A stretch of DNA of 64,000 nucleotides from Petrocella atlantisensis (GTDB lineage: Bacteria > Bacillota > Clostridia > Lachnospirales > Vallitaleaceae): contig NZ_LR130778.1 of NCBI RefSeq assembly GCF_900538275.1, positions 1,588,001 to 1,652,000 on the forward strand. Direction: 5' to 3'. Numbering within the stretch: the stretch's first letter is position 1; every line of letters begins with the position of its first letter. Below, piece after piece: positions 8,829-19,100 of this stretch. Below the pieces are notes generated by a model. The model worked only from the letters and a program-made list of their open reading frames with translations. It searched no databases and was not told where the DNA came from. The position numbers were made by a program, and so were the translations under genes.

Positions 8829-9853
8829 GGATTCACCTCCTTAGAGATGTTAGCCATTGGAAGTACACATTCTTTGAGTCTTTCAACGTCGGTTGTTATG
8901 TATATATCAGTTGTATCAGGAGTTGAATGTCCTAGTATAGCTGCAATAGTCTCTATCGGAACTTCATTTCTCACTATAGTTGATGCGGCGTTATGCCTGA
9001 GCATATGCATACCCCAAATGCGTGAACCTTTATCGATACCTGCACTCATAAATACCTTGCTCACAATGGCATGACATGAAGCGTGATCAGAAAGTGGGGT
9101 AAATGGTGCAAGTGTTCTTAGAAAGAGAAAACTCTACATCAGGTCGTTCATTCACGATATATCTAGCTATTGCATTCCCAACTGTTGGAGTAAGAGGCAA
9201 GCAAACAAGATTTCCAGTTTTACTTTGCCTAAATGTAATTATGTCATTATTCCAATCTATATCTGACAGTTTAAGATTTATCAAGTCACAAGCTCTAATA
9301 CCACAAGATAAGCCTATGATTACAATAGCGGCATCCCTTAATGTTATCTTGCCATCAGTAATAACTGATTCCAGTTTTTACATTCTTCATCAGTAAGAAG
9401 TGGAATGATTTTATGAATTCTTGGAGCAATTCCTGCAATAGCAGATGTTAAGTCTGTTCTTTCAAGATATCTAAAGATATTTCTAAGCTCGCATAAAACT
9501 TCACGCTGCCTGGTTTGCTTGGTCTCTTTTATATATCTAATGACCATATGTGGCTCAAGATCACATAAGTTATAAACGACAAAACCATCAAATTCCATAC
9601 TCATAGAAATGAATTGTATTTTCGTTGTCATAAGGATTTAAAATTTTTGATATCTTCGTATATAATCTTATGCTGTTGGTTTTTGGCGAAACTTTCCATT
9701 TTCCTACTGAAAAATCAGCCTTGTCAAAAGAATCTATAGCCTAATAAATTCCTTGAGTTGATAGGTTTTACTGAATTTCCTGTTTTCTTGCTGATAACAT
9801 CATTGCATACTGTTCACCGATATCGTATGAGTATTCTGTCACATCTTTTTCAT
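8825..9853 (-). pseudogene. ritA: ritA, left copy, broken by many small deletions
   Basis: This matches the intact ritA at 11162-12361 from its middle to its end, but is split into several short frames: the C-terminal part with HMLRHNAAST and LGHSTPDTTDIYI ends at 8825, other parts lie near 9087-9284 and 9344-9631. The differences from the intact copy are losses of 1 to about 20 bases, increasing toward 9.85 kb, with few substitutions. The 5' end is missing because the duplication begins inside ritA. Confidence 0.85.
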
Positions 9854-10233
9854 ACAGAACTGGCTGCCTTTGCTTTTGGTTGAAGATACTTAATAGGACG
9901 TTTGCTTCTTTCTGCTTTTAAGTACATACTTCCGAATTCTCAACTCAAAGTCTTCTTCACTACAGTATTTCAAAAGATCGTATGCTGAAGCTTTAAATCG
10001 TCTTTGGGGCATTTTTTACCTTTTAGGTCATTAATATTTTCCTGTAAAGGCATCAAATGATACTTGGTCTTCAATAATGCCTGTTAAGCTCCAAAAACTC
10101 CAAATAAGTTTTCAATGAGTTTATAGGCTTCAACAGATTTATCCGAGAGATTTCTTGTTATAGGCATATAATCATGCAGATAGTTTCTGGCCAGTTGCCA
10201 AAAATCTTTCCCATTTTTCCTCTTATATTTCAT
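9854..10233 (-). pseudogene. ritC: ritC, right copy, 5' part only, degraded
   Basis: It begins [19 protein letters not shown] at 10233, identical to the intact ritC start, reads correctly to SVEAYK, then is broken by many short deletions and ends at the duplication junction (about 9854-9862). Catalytic motifs are absent. The spacer before the start is also shortened relative to the left copy. Confidence 0.82.
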
Positions 10234-10268
10234 AATTCCAATCCGGAATGAGTGTAGAGGAGGCAAGT

Positions 10269-11165
10269 TCAGGGAAAGAAATCAGGAATTAAATGTATAT
10301 AATAATAGGTACTTTCGATACCGGTATGCCCCATATTTTCATTAGGTATGGTAGCATTGCATGTATATTTTCCTTCTGCCGACCATCTCATTATATTAGA
10401 GCAGGCAAAGTGGTGTCTGAAATCATAGGCACGTGATTTCACTTTTCCATCCCTTTTGAGTCCTGCCGCAATCCAGATTTTTCTAAAATTAGCGGACACT
10501 GCGGTTGAAGAGCATATACCTCCATGACCTCCGGGAAAGAAATACTCTCGTTCAGGAAAACACTTGTTTATAGCAGCATCATACTTGACCAAATATTTTT
10601 TTAACTCATCAGATAAGTATAATCTGCGGTCTCTATGAGCTTTTGTTTGAAGGATATCTACATACCCTTCCTTTAAGTATACGTCTTCGCATTTCAGTTT
10701 ACGTGCTTCGCCGCATCTTGCACCACAACAGTACAGAAATCTGTATAATGCAGGAAGGACATATGGACGTCCCAAGGCTTTGTGCCTTAATACAAAGTGA
10801 TCACACTCCATAAAGAAACTTTGTATTTCTGATTCTGTCATTAAATATACTTCAGGACGATAACGCTGAATAGTAAACCTGTTATCAAGTACATAAGCTT
10901 CATATCCAACACTCAGAAGGTATCTTCCGAATTCTCTTATTGGTGATATCCAGCTCCGGTCTCCAGATATTGACTTTTCAGCATGTAACAATGCCCATTC
11001 TTCAACAGTTTCACGGTCAAGATTACTGAGATTTTTATGATTGTAGTTAAATATGTCAAGCTGTTTCAGATAATACCTGCTTGTTTTATATTCGATGCCT
11101 AATGCATTTTTGAATTCGATAAATTCTATTATATGTGGTGCTAATTTGCTGATGTACTCGTTCAT
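10269..11165 (-). CDS. ritB: tyrosine recombinase RitB, right copy, shortened C-terminus
   Basis: 298 residues, in frame from [13 protein letters not shown] to IPDFFP. It keeps all recombinase motifs: [23 protein letters not shown] (Tyr in place of the usual first His of HxxR) and the nucleophilic Tyr in [11 protein letters not shown]. Relative to the left copy, the last about 20 residues are lost through small deletions near 10.25-10.28 kb, and a few codons differ near 10.35 kb ([18 protein letters not shown] against [19 protein letters not shown]). Its ATG overlaps the ritA stop by 4 bp. Activity is uncertain. Confidence 0.75.
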   Translation of the reverse strand: MNEYISKLAPHIIEFIEFKNALGIEYKTSRYYLKQLDIFNYNHKNLSNLDRETVEEWALLHAEKSISGDRSWISPIREFGRYLLSVGYEAYVLDNRFTIQRYRPEVYLMTESEIQSFFMECDHFVLRHKALGRPYVLPALYRFLYCCGARCGEARKLKCEDVYLKEGYVDILQTKAHRDRRLYLSDELKKYLVKYDAAINKCFPEREYFFPGGHGGICSSTAVSANFRKIWIAAGLKRDGKVKSRAYDFRHHFACSNIMRWSAEGKYTCNATIPNENMGHTGIESTYYYIHLIPDFFP

Positions 11166-12361
11166 GGATTCACCTCCTTAGAGATGTTAGCCATTGGAAG
11201 TACACATTCTTTGAGTCTTTCAACGTCGGTTGTTATGTATATATCAGTTGTATCAGGAGTTGAATGTCCTAGTATAGCTGCAATAGTCTCTATCGGAACT
11301 TCATTTCTCACTATAGTTGATGCGGCGTTATGCCTGAGCATATGCATACCCCAAATGCGTGAACCTTTATCGATACCTGCACTCATAAATACCTTGCTCA
11401 CAATGGCATGACATGAAGCGTGATCAGAAAGTGGGGTAAATGGTGCAAGTGTTCTTAGAAAGAGAAAGTTACTTTCTACATCAGGTCGTTCATTCACGAT
11501 ATATCTAGCTATTGCATTCCCAACTGTTGGAGTAAGAGGCAAGCAAACAAGATTTCCAGTTTTACTTTGCCTAAATGTAATTATGTCATTATTCCAATCT
11601 ATATCTGACAGTTTAAGATTTATCAAGTCACAAGCTCTAATACCACAAGATAAGCCTATGATTACAATAGCGGCATCCCTTAATGTTATCTTGCCATCAG
11701 TAATAACTGATTCCAGTTTTTTACATTCTTCATCAGTAAGAAGTGGAATGATTTTATGAATTCTTGGAGCATGTATTCCTGCAATAGCAGATGTTAAGTC
11801 TGTTCTTTCAAGATATCTAAAGATATTTCTAAGCTCGCATAAAACTTCACGCTGCCTGGTTTGCTTGGTCTCTTTTATATATCTAATGACCATATGTGGC
11901 TCAAGATCACATAAGTTATAAACAGAAATATTGACTAAAAATTCTAAAATGCAATACATTCCATACTCATAGAAATGAATTGTATTTTCGTTGTCATAAA
12001 TGGATTTAAGGAATTTTTGATAGTCTTCGTATATAATCTTATGCTGTTGGTTTTTTGGCGAAATCTTTCCACGTTTAACTACTGAAAAATCAAAGGTTCC
12101 TGTGTCGAAGTAAGAATCTATCAGCCTAATAAACCTTCCTTGAGTATGATATCGGTTTTTACTGAATTTTCCTGTTTTCTTGCTGATAACATCATTGGCA
12201 TACTGTTCACCGATATCGTATGAGTATTCTGTCACATTCTTTTTCATACAGAACTTTTTGAATCGCCTTATAACACCTTGATAGTTGAAGATTGTTGACT
12301 CATTATAGCCTGCATCAGTTACTGCTTGAAGACAAAGTTCGCAAATGGTTTTAATTGTCAT
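11162..12361 (-). CDS. ritA: tyrosine recombinase RitA (first of the trio), intact
   Basis: 399 residues with a strong AAAGGAGGTG ribosome-binding site upstream of the ATG. The N-terminal DNA-binding half is followed by a catalytic domain with CGIRACDLINLKL (Arg I), HMLRHNAASTIV (HxxR) and LGHSTPDTTDIYI (His/Tyr). It lies 85 bp inside the right inverted repeat, so transcription of the trio probably starts in that end region. The 4-bp overlap with ritB points to coupled translation. RIT recombinases are thought to act together at the element ends; the mechanism is not settled. Confidence 0.9.
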   Translation of the reverse strand: MTIKTICELCLQAVTDAGYNESTIFNYQGVIRRFKKFCMKKNVTEYSYDIGEQYANDVISKKTGKFSKNRYHTQGRFIRLIDSYFDTGTFDFSVVKRGKISPKNQQHKIIYEDYQKFLKSIYDNENTIHFYEYGMYCILEFLVNISVYNLCDLEPHMVIRYIKETKQTRQREVLCELRNIFRYLERTDLTSAIAGIHAPRIHKIIPLLTDEECKKLESVITDGKITLRDAAIVIIGLSCGIRACDLINLKLSDIDWNNDIITFRQSKTGNLVCLPLTPTVGNAIARYIVNERPDVESNFLFLRTLAPFTPLSDHASCHAIVSKVFMSAGIDKGSRIWGMHMLRHNAASTIVRNEVPIETIAAILGHSTPDTTDIYITTDVERLKECVLPMANISKEVNP

Positions 12362-12400
12362 CTTGAAGCACCTCCTTTTCTTGGTACTTCAAGTATAAAT

Positions 12401-12486
12401 ACTATGCCGAAGTTTTTGCAAAGAAACCAGTATATTAAAGCATTTGAAAAAACTTCGACATAGTATTTTCTTCGGTATAGTCACTA
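12401..12486 (+). repeat. RIT right end: 41-bp inverted repeat plus inner motif
   Basis: 12446-12486 is the perfect inverted match of the left repeat. It carries CTTCGACATAGT (12453-12464) and CTTCGGTATAGT (12470-12481). The inner inverted copy ACTATGCCGAAG is at 12401-12412. Each end thus has three copies of ACTATRYCGAAG in the same arrangement. Confidence 0.88.
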
Positions 12487-12506
12487 TTATCCTGAATTCG
12501 GCATAA
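12487..12506 (+). repeat. right copy of 20-bp near-palindrome flanking the RIT element
   Basis: Identical to 6737-6756. It is followed at once by codons for NSDRGVQYA of IS3 remnant B, the same protein position at which remnant A is cut. Confidence 0.8.
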
Positions 12507-12828
12507 CAGTGATCGTGGAGTGCAATATGCCAGCTATGACTATCAACGACTGTTAAAAACCAATGGTATTATATGCAGCATGAGTAGGAGCGGAAACCCT
12601 TATGACAATGCTCCTATGGAGTCCTTTTTCAGCATTTTAAAGAAGGAATTAATTCATCACAAACAATACAAAACTAGGGATCAAGCGAAGCATGATATTT
12701 TTGATTACATTGAAACTTTCTATAATTCAAATCGCTTGAATTCAGCAATCGGTTATAAAACGCCGAATCAATGCGAAAAACAAAGATTATCCGCCTAAAA
12801 CGGTGTCTATTAAGTCAGGGAAAGATCA
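12505..12828 (+). mobile_element. IS3-family remnant B: 3' half of a different transposase orfB
   Basis: The coding part 12505-12798 reads NSDRGVQYASYDYQRLLKTNG..., then MSRSGNPYDNAPMESFFSILK and ends at CEKQRLSA. It is the C-terminal half of an IS3/IS150-type orfB, with the second Asp in SDRG and the Glu in MESFF. It is clearly a different IS3 protein from remnant A and points the other way. The probable IS terminus (ending GGGAAAGATCA) is near 12828. The 5' half is missing. Confidence 0.85.
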
Positions 12829-13077
12829 AACCATTCTGTAACATCGAAAAATTTTCACCATACTTTTCTTATACAGAACGGTTCATATTGATTTGTGTAC
12901 CTATTTTCAATAGTTACAGAAAGTCTCTTCACCCTACTTATGGTACGGTTCACCGTTGTAGGGTTAACGGTAAAACGATGTTAGAAAACTCAATTAATCA
13001 TAACTCCTTCCTGATATGACATTATCTTTCTATATAAAGTTAAGAATCTTTATTGCTCATAAGTAAACTATTTCTAT
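12829..13077. other. intergenic region without a recognisable gene
   Basis: About 250 bp between the IS3 end and the GGDEF-EAL operon end. A weak imperfect hairpin (around 12935-12975, containing ACGGTTCACCGT) is visible and might terminate transcription. A very similar string, TACGGTTCACCG, recurs near 21229-21241. No continuation of the interrupted DUF4839 gene was found here. Confidence 0.4.
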
Positions 13078-16000
13078 TTATAGTCTCACTTCCTGTCCCT
13101 CAAAACTATTAATCTCATCAACCCTCATTGGTCTGTAGAAATAATACCCTTGAAACTCTGAACAACCATTACTCATAAGAAAATCAAGTTCTTCTTTTCT
13201 CTCAACACCTTCCGCAATGAGTCTAAATTTCATGTTCTTTGCAAGGTCTATAATTACTTTTGCGACAGCCTGGTCTTTTTCTGATTGATCCACATTCCGA
13301 ACAAACTCCATTGCTAATTTTAGTCTGTCTATCGGCAACCTTTTAAGGCGACTTAAGGAAGAATATTCTGTACCAAAATCATCTATGGCAATAGAAATCC
13401 CCATTTCTCTAAATTGAGCCAGTCTTTGAATCACATCATCTTCTTCATGTATGGCAACACTTTCTGTCACTTCAAGTTCTAGGTATTTAGGGTCCATATG
13501 ATAAGTACCTATAATCCTAGTTACTTTATCTATAATCCTTTCATCTTTTAACTGCTCCACAGATAGGTTCACCGCCATGATATGTTGGTCAAACCCTTCC
13601 TTGCGCCATGTATAACTTTGTTTGCAGGCGTTAATCAGAACCCATTCACCAATTTCATGAATCAAACCACTCTGCTCAGCCAAAGGTATAAACACACCTG
13701 GTGAAATCATCCCCTTTTGAGGGTGTTGCCACCGTACTAAAGCTTCAAAGCCACTTATCAGATTCTTATCACAATTGACTTGAGGCTGAAACATTAAAAA
13801 CAACTCATCATTGACCAATGCATAATGTAAATCTTTCAGCAACTTAGTACGTTCACCTGTTTCTCTCTTCATAGAATCATTGCAGAAGACATACTTATTT
13901 TTCCCAAGCGCCTTTGCTTTATACATAGCCATATCTGCATGTTTGACTAACGTTTCACTTGCATTACCATCCTCGGGATATACAGCAATACCAGCACTGG
14001 CTGCCACTTTGAGCATATGATTTTTTATATTCACATCAACTTCGAAAGTCGACATAATGTTCTCAACAATAGATTGCAGCTCATTTATAGAAGCAACGCC
14101 AGGGATAATCACTAGAAATTCATCTCCACCAAAGCGGCAGGCTATATCCTGTAACCTTAGATTTTCTTTGATTCGATTTCCAATAATTCTTAGAAGCTCA
14201 TCACCAGCATCATGACCAAGGGTATCATTAATATATTTAAAATCATCTAGATCCAAAAACATAATACCTAGTTGAAGGTTTGAGCGCTTTGATATCCTGA
14301 GTATTTCATCCATATGAATTTGGAACATTTTCCTGTTACTGAGACCAGTCAATAAATCTGAATAAGCTAACTCGTTAATATTGTTTTGTGAGTCGATTTT
14401 ATCCCAAGCATCCGATAAAATATTTCTTAATATTATCAGAGATTCTTCTTCTTCATTGCCCCACTGTTTTCTCTTACCAGATAAGAACATCAAGTGACCT
14501 TGGTTATCATTTCCTCTTGTGACAGGTATTAAAATCATGGATCTGGCCCTATTATTATCTACAATACATCTAAAATTATCATTTTGTTGTACATGGTTTT
14601 CCAAATCAAATATCTGAATGATTTCACCATTAAAAAATGAATCACTTAGTTCACCTAATCCGTATTTTATAGTATCAAGGGTCGTATATTCTACATGACA
14701 CTGATTACTTGTCTGTATTGATTCTCCGAAGCTTTGTCCTTCTCTCGGATACTTAATAGCATGCCCACATGACGCATCTAGAAGCTTATTAGCAACATCT
14801 AGAAGTTCCAATGTTTTTTTCTCTATTGTATTTTTGTCTATAGTTATAAAATCAGAAGATAGTTGTGCAAGGTTTTGGTGATTGATAATATAACGTTGAT
14901 TGAGTAATAATTTATCATTTAAATAATTATTAACAAGTAAGACGGACAGAAATATCAGTATATAAAATGATATCTGTAGCGTCCAATCCATATACGTGAT
15001 ATCAATGATTTGACCCTGATTAAAAGCCCAATCATGGGCATGATAAATCAAGCTAGTTAGACTGATTGCATATATAAACCTCTTATAATTGAATAAGATT
15101 GATATCAATAAGAACAAAACAGGCAATGCCCATATAAAATTATTGGCTAACCTTCCAGAATAGTGTATTAATAAATATGTTACTAAACCAGTATTGATGA
15201 AAAAGTACAACTTGTCTTGTGTTTCTAACCTAGATACGTAAATCGAGATGAACATCACCAAAATTCCTGCCAGGCAAATCAATCCACTAACACCAAGAAC
15301 GTCTTCCAAGGTATATGCACTTACAAAATATACGCCTATATTAACAATACCTATTATAATTATCAGGGCTGATGTATAAGCGAAAATCATTTGATGCTTC
15401 TTTTCATTCAGAAAGTAGTCATCTTGATAGGATCGATGTTGTCTTGCAATCATTAAACCATGGATATTGATTGAATAAACCGTTCCAATTATTGGTATTA
15501 CTGCAAAGAAAACACCAAGCTGTGGAATCTCCAAACCAATACTACGATATAAAACCAAATCGCTTATAACGCCAAACACAACTGCTAAAGTTAAGGTTGC
15601 AACTATAATAACCTTTGTTTTTCTAACCTCCCGCGATCTTTTTTTATCACGCCATACAATCAATAAGATAAGAGCTACTGCAGAAAAGACAACTACATAT
15701 AAATTAAATATGACATCCATTAATCCACCAGTTGCCGCATTCATCCAACCTAATTTTGTCCAACTCAAATTATATTGGGCTTTTGCTATATTTGGTATTA
15801 GGCTAAAGGTCAATATCAAGAAAATGCTAGGGCTATAGAACAACAATTTCCTAGTCTGGTTAAACAATATATTTTCCTTTCCAGTTAAAAGAATAATATA
15901 GTGAACCAGTAAAGCAAAAAAACTGCCCCATCCAACAGCCATTACTCTGCGCCAAGCCAAGGCTTTCTCAAGACTAGTTGCTGAATTCTCCATCGAGAAC

Positions 16001-16155
16001 CCAAAAGACCAAATTGCTAGAGACAGGGTAACAAAGAACAAGATTTTATTCAGGTGGTGTTTCTTGTTTTTATTAAGTATGTATATACCAATAAATAAAT
16101 GGATTAAAGCCACTAGAAAATAGCCTATAGAAAAGTATTCAGATTTTAGTATCAC
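13078..16155 (-). CDS. membrane GGDEF-EAL protein, paralogue 1
   Basis: About 1025 residues. The GTG at 16155 is preferred because AAGGTG lies just before it; an in-frame GTG at 16164 is the alternative. The N-terminal half has two blocks of membrane helices (about residues 10-240, like the histidine-kinase 7TM N-terminus, and 265-425). A GAF-like domain (about 440-590) follows, then GGDEF (CRFGGDEF near 680) with an intact RxxD I-site (RLQD) five residues before it, and EAL (GFEALVRWQHP near 806). It should make and/or degrade cyclic di-GMP at the membrane. In the EAL domain the DDFG loop reads DDFGTEYSS instead of DDFGxGYSS, and the usual KID reads KLA, so phosphodiesterase activity is uncertain. 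The start lies inside the upstream paralogue's end, hence an operon. Confidence 0.93.
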   Translation of the reverse strand: MILKSEYFSIGYFLVALIHLFIGIYILNKNKKHHLNKILFFVTLSLAIWSFGFSMENSATSLEKALAWRRVMAVGWGSFFALLVHYIILLTGKENILFNQTRKLLFYSPSIFLILTFSLIPNIAKAQYNLSWTKLGWMNAATGGLMDVIFNLYVVVFSAVALILLIVWRDKKRSREVRKTKVIIVATLTLAVVFGVISDLVLYRSIGLEIPQLGVFFAVIPIIGTVYSINIHGLMIARQHRSYQDDYFLNEKKHQMIFAYTSALIIIIGIVNIGVYFVSAYTLEDVLGVSGLICLAGILVMFISIYVSRLETQDKLYFFINTGLVTYLLIHYSGRLANNFIWALPVLFLLISILFNYKRFIYAISLTSLIYHAHDWAFNQGQIIDITYMDWTLQISFYILIFLSVLLVNNYLNDKLLLNQRYIINHQNLAQLSSDFITIDKNTIEKKTLELLDVANKLLDASCGHAIKYPREGQSFGESIQTSNQCHVEYTTLDTIKYGLGELSDSFFNGEIIQIFDLENHVQQNDNFRCIVDNNRARSMILIPVTRGNDNQGHLMFLSGKRKQWGNEEEESLIILRNILSDAWDKIDSQNNINELAYSDLLTGLSNRKMFQIHMDEILRISKRSNLQLGIMFLDLDDFKYINDTLGHDAGDELLRIIGNRIKENLRLQDIACRFGGDEFLVIIPGVASINELQSIVENIMSTFEVDVNIKNHMLKVAASAGIAVYPEDGNASETLVKHADMAMYKAKALGKNKYVFCNDSMKRETGERTKLLKDLHYALVNDELFLMFQPQVNCDKNLISGFEALVRWQHPQKGMISPGVFIPLAEQSGLIHEIGEWVLINACKQSYTWRKEGFDQHIMAVNLSVEQLKDERIIDKVTRIIGTYHMDPKYLELEVTESVAIHEEDDVIQRLAQFREMGISIAIDDFGTEYSSLSRLKRLPIDRLKLAMEFVRNVDQSEKDQAVAKVIIDLAKNMKFRLIAEGVERKEELDFLMSNGCSEFQGYYFYRPMRVDEINSFEGQEVRL

Positions 16156-19100
16156 TGAAATCACCTTCTTTCATAGCTGACTCTATCGCCTCGACTGTCA
16201 TCGGTTTGAAATAATAATATCCTTGAATCTCATTACACCCGTTATTCAAAAGATAGTCAAGTTCTTCTCTAGTTTCTACACCTTCAGCAATCAAGTTCAA
16301 ATTCATATTTCTAGATAATTCGATGATAACCTTTACTAAAGCTTGATCTTTCTCAGATTTATCGATATTTCGAACGAACTCCATGGCTAGCTTTAATCGA
16401 TCAATTGGTAACTTTTTCAATCGGCTAAGTGAAGAATATTCCGTTCCAAAATCATCAATGGCAATAGCTATACCCAATGCTCTTAGGTCTGCAAGTCGTT
16501 CAATAACTTTATCCTTTTCATGTATAGCGACACTTTCTGTGACTTCCAACTCTAAAAACTTCGGTGTCATGTGTGTTGTTTTGAGGATATCAGCTACTAA
16601 GTCTGTGAATGAATCATCTTTTAGCTGATCAACGGATATATTGACAGCCATGATATGCTCGCCATAGCCTTCCTTGATCCATCTGGCATTTTGTGTACAT
16701 GCTTCTCTAAGTACCCATTCACCGATAGAATTTATCAGACCGCTTTGTTCGGCCAATGGTATGAATACACCTGGTGATATTAATCCTCTATCGGGATGTT
16801 GCCAACGAATTAATGCCTCAAATCCATATATTGAATCCTTTTCAACATTAATTTGTGGTTGATACATTAATAGGAGTTCATTATTAGCTAAGGCACTATG
16901 AAGATCATTTGTTAATTCGATTTTTTCATTAACCTGATGTTTCATTTCATCTGTACACACTAAATACTTGTTCTTCCCAGAATATTTTGACTCATACATA
17001 GCCATATCTGCATGTTTTATAAGTGAATCTACACTTAAGCCATCCTCTGGGTAAACTGATATCCCCATACTGGCGGTTACTTTAAATTTATTCTCACCTA
17101 TTTCAACGTCTTCATTAAAGACTGACATAACTCTTTCGGCAATTGAATATATATTGTCTAGATGATGAATTTCCGGAAGCATAATCAGAAATTCATCACC
17201 ACCAAAGCGGCAAATACTGTCTACCGATCTTAACTGATCTTGTATTCTTTTTGCTAAAACCTGTAACAGTATATCACCGGATTCATGCCCTAAGGTGTCA
17301 TTAACTCGCTTAAAATCATCTAAATCTAAAAACATGACACCTAACTTCATATCTAATCCACAGGAAAGATTCAGTACTTTTTCCATTTGAATCTGAAACA
17401 TTGTACGATTAAACAGACCGGTCAAACCATCATAATATGCCAATTTTGTGATTTCGTTTTGTGATTCAATCTTTAGCCAGGCATCAGCAAGAATATTTCT
17501 TAATAGAATTAAAGCCTCTTCATCTTCCCTCCCCCATTGCTGTCTCTTCACTGAACCAAACACAAGAGAGCCCAGCAAATGATAATCTCTTATAATCGGT
17601 ACAATAAGGGCTGACTTTACATCATCATTTTGCAATACACCATCAAATGCACCATGTTCTCGAACATGCGTTTCAAAATCATAGATCTGAACAGGCTCCC
17701 CCTGGTTGTGTTGCATCTCCAAGGCCCCTAAACCCTTTATCAAGGTTACTTTATCTAGAAAAATCAGCCTACTCTTTTGTGATTCATCTATTGCTTTTTC
17801 TGATGCTGAATCATCACGATATTTTACAATTATTCCATATGTAGTATTCAGCAGTTCATTTGCCACTTCAACAAGCTTATTAGACTTATCTTCAATATTC
17901 TGAGCATCAATCGCAATAAATTGTGTGGACACTTTTGTAAGTTTCTTACGTGCTGTTTTGTATTTTTCATTTTTTGTAAGTATAGCTCTGTACACAATAT
18001 TTATATAATTTATCAAAACAATAATGAATACCAATACTATACTACGTCGTAAAAAAGTTGCGTTATCTAAGATCACTTCACCAGTATAATGACTTCTTGT
18101 AAACAAAGTAATGATGAACACAGGTAAGAGTGATGCAATACTCAAGAGTGTACTTCCATATAGCAACAGCATAATAGTGAGTAAGATTGGTAAAAACCAA
18201 GCGGTTGCATTAGACTTGTCCTGTTGCAAGACAATAAGACCGGCATTGGCAATTAGAACTAATATAAATAAATTAAAGGTCCAGATTCTATCCCGATTGA
18301 AGACTTCCGGTATTAGGCGAATATATATGGCACCACAAAGAATAATTGTTCCCACAAATATGACATCTTCAAGACTCTGATGGTACACAAAATATGTACC
18401 TGCTATGTATATCAAGCTCCCGGCAACAAGTATTATATAGAGCATTTTTAAGAACTTATATCTCTTTTCGATATAAACGTCTTCTATTCTTCTAGAAGTT
18501 GCCTCAACTTTGTTGGGCACCATAAGACCATGTCTTTTTATTGCAACAAGTATAGCAATCATCGGTATAATTGCATAAATTACGCCTAATAATGGTGTCG
18601 ATTCACTTAACACATTTCTTAGAATAATATCTGTAACTGAACCAATCACTATGCCTAACAGTATAGTAACTATCATCATGTACGCTGTAACTCTGACTCT
18701 CTGATCGTCTCTTGTCTTCTTCCACTTAAGTAAAACTACAATGGTTAATAATGTAAATAGAATATAATATACGTAAAAAAAGTAATCCAAAATACTATTT
18801 GAAGTGGTATTAAACCACCCAGAACTCGTTAAGACCAGTTGAAACTCATCGTTGGCGGTCTTAGGGAATATGCCATAAAAAAACACATTAATAGCAGCAG
18901 GTAAATACATGAGATAATATGTCTTACGTTTATTCAAAAAGTGATTCTCTGAAACAATCATCATATAATGCAAGAGTACACTATAAAAAACACCCCATCC
19001 AAGTACACTAATACGATATATAATTACTGCTACTTCAAACTTGGAGGCTACGGATAAAAAGGCAAAGCTCAAAGACCAAACAACTAGCGTAACACAAAGA

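Larger units (their letters stand above)
6757..12486 (-). mobile_element. RIT (recombinase-in-trio) element with internal tandem duplication
   Basis: Three tyrosine recombinase genes run head to tail on the minus strand with overlapping ends (ritA, ritB, ritC), bounded by perfect 41-bp inverted repeats at 6757-6797 and 12446-12486. This is the layout known for RIT elements. Inside, 7461-9853 and 9854-12247 are two copies of a roughly 2.39-kb segment running from ritC back into ritA, joined at a shared ACAGAA. Without the duplication the element would be about 3.34 kb. Only the first ritA (right) and last ritC (left) are intact; the middle copies carry many small deletions. The outside neighbours are two different IS3 transposase 3' halves. 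Confidence 0.85.

Noticed and set aside
12935-12975. Shared repeat with 21229-21241 (TACGGTTCACCG)
   Set aside because: Only about 16 bases match and the flanks differ, so common origin cannot be shown.
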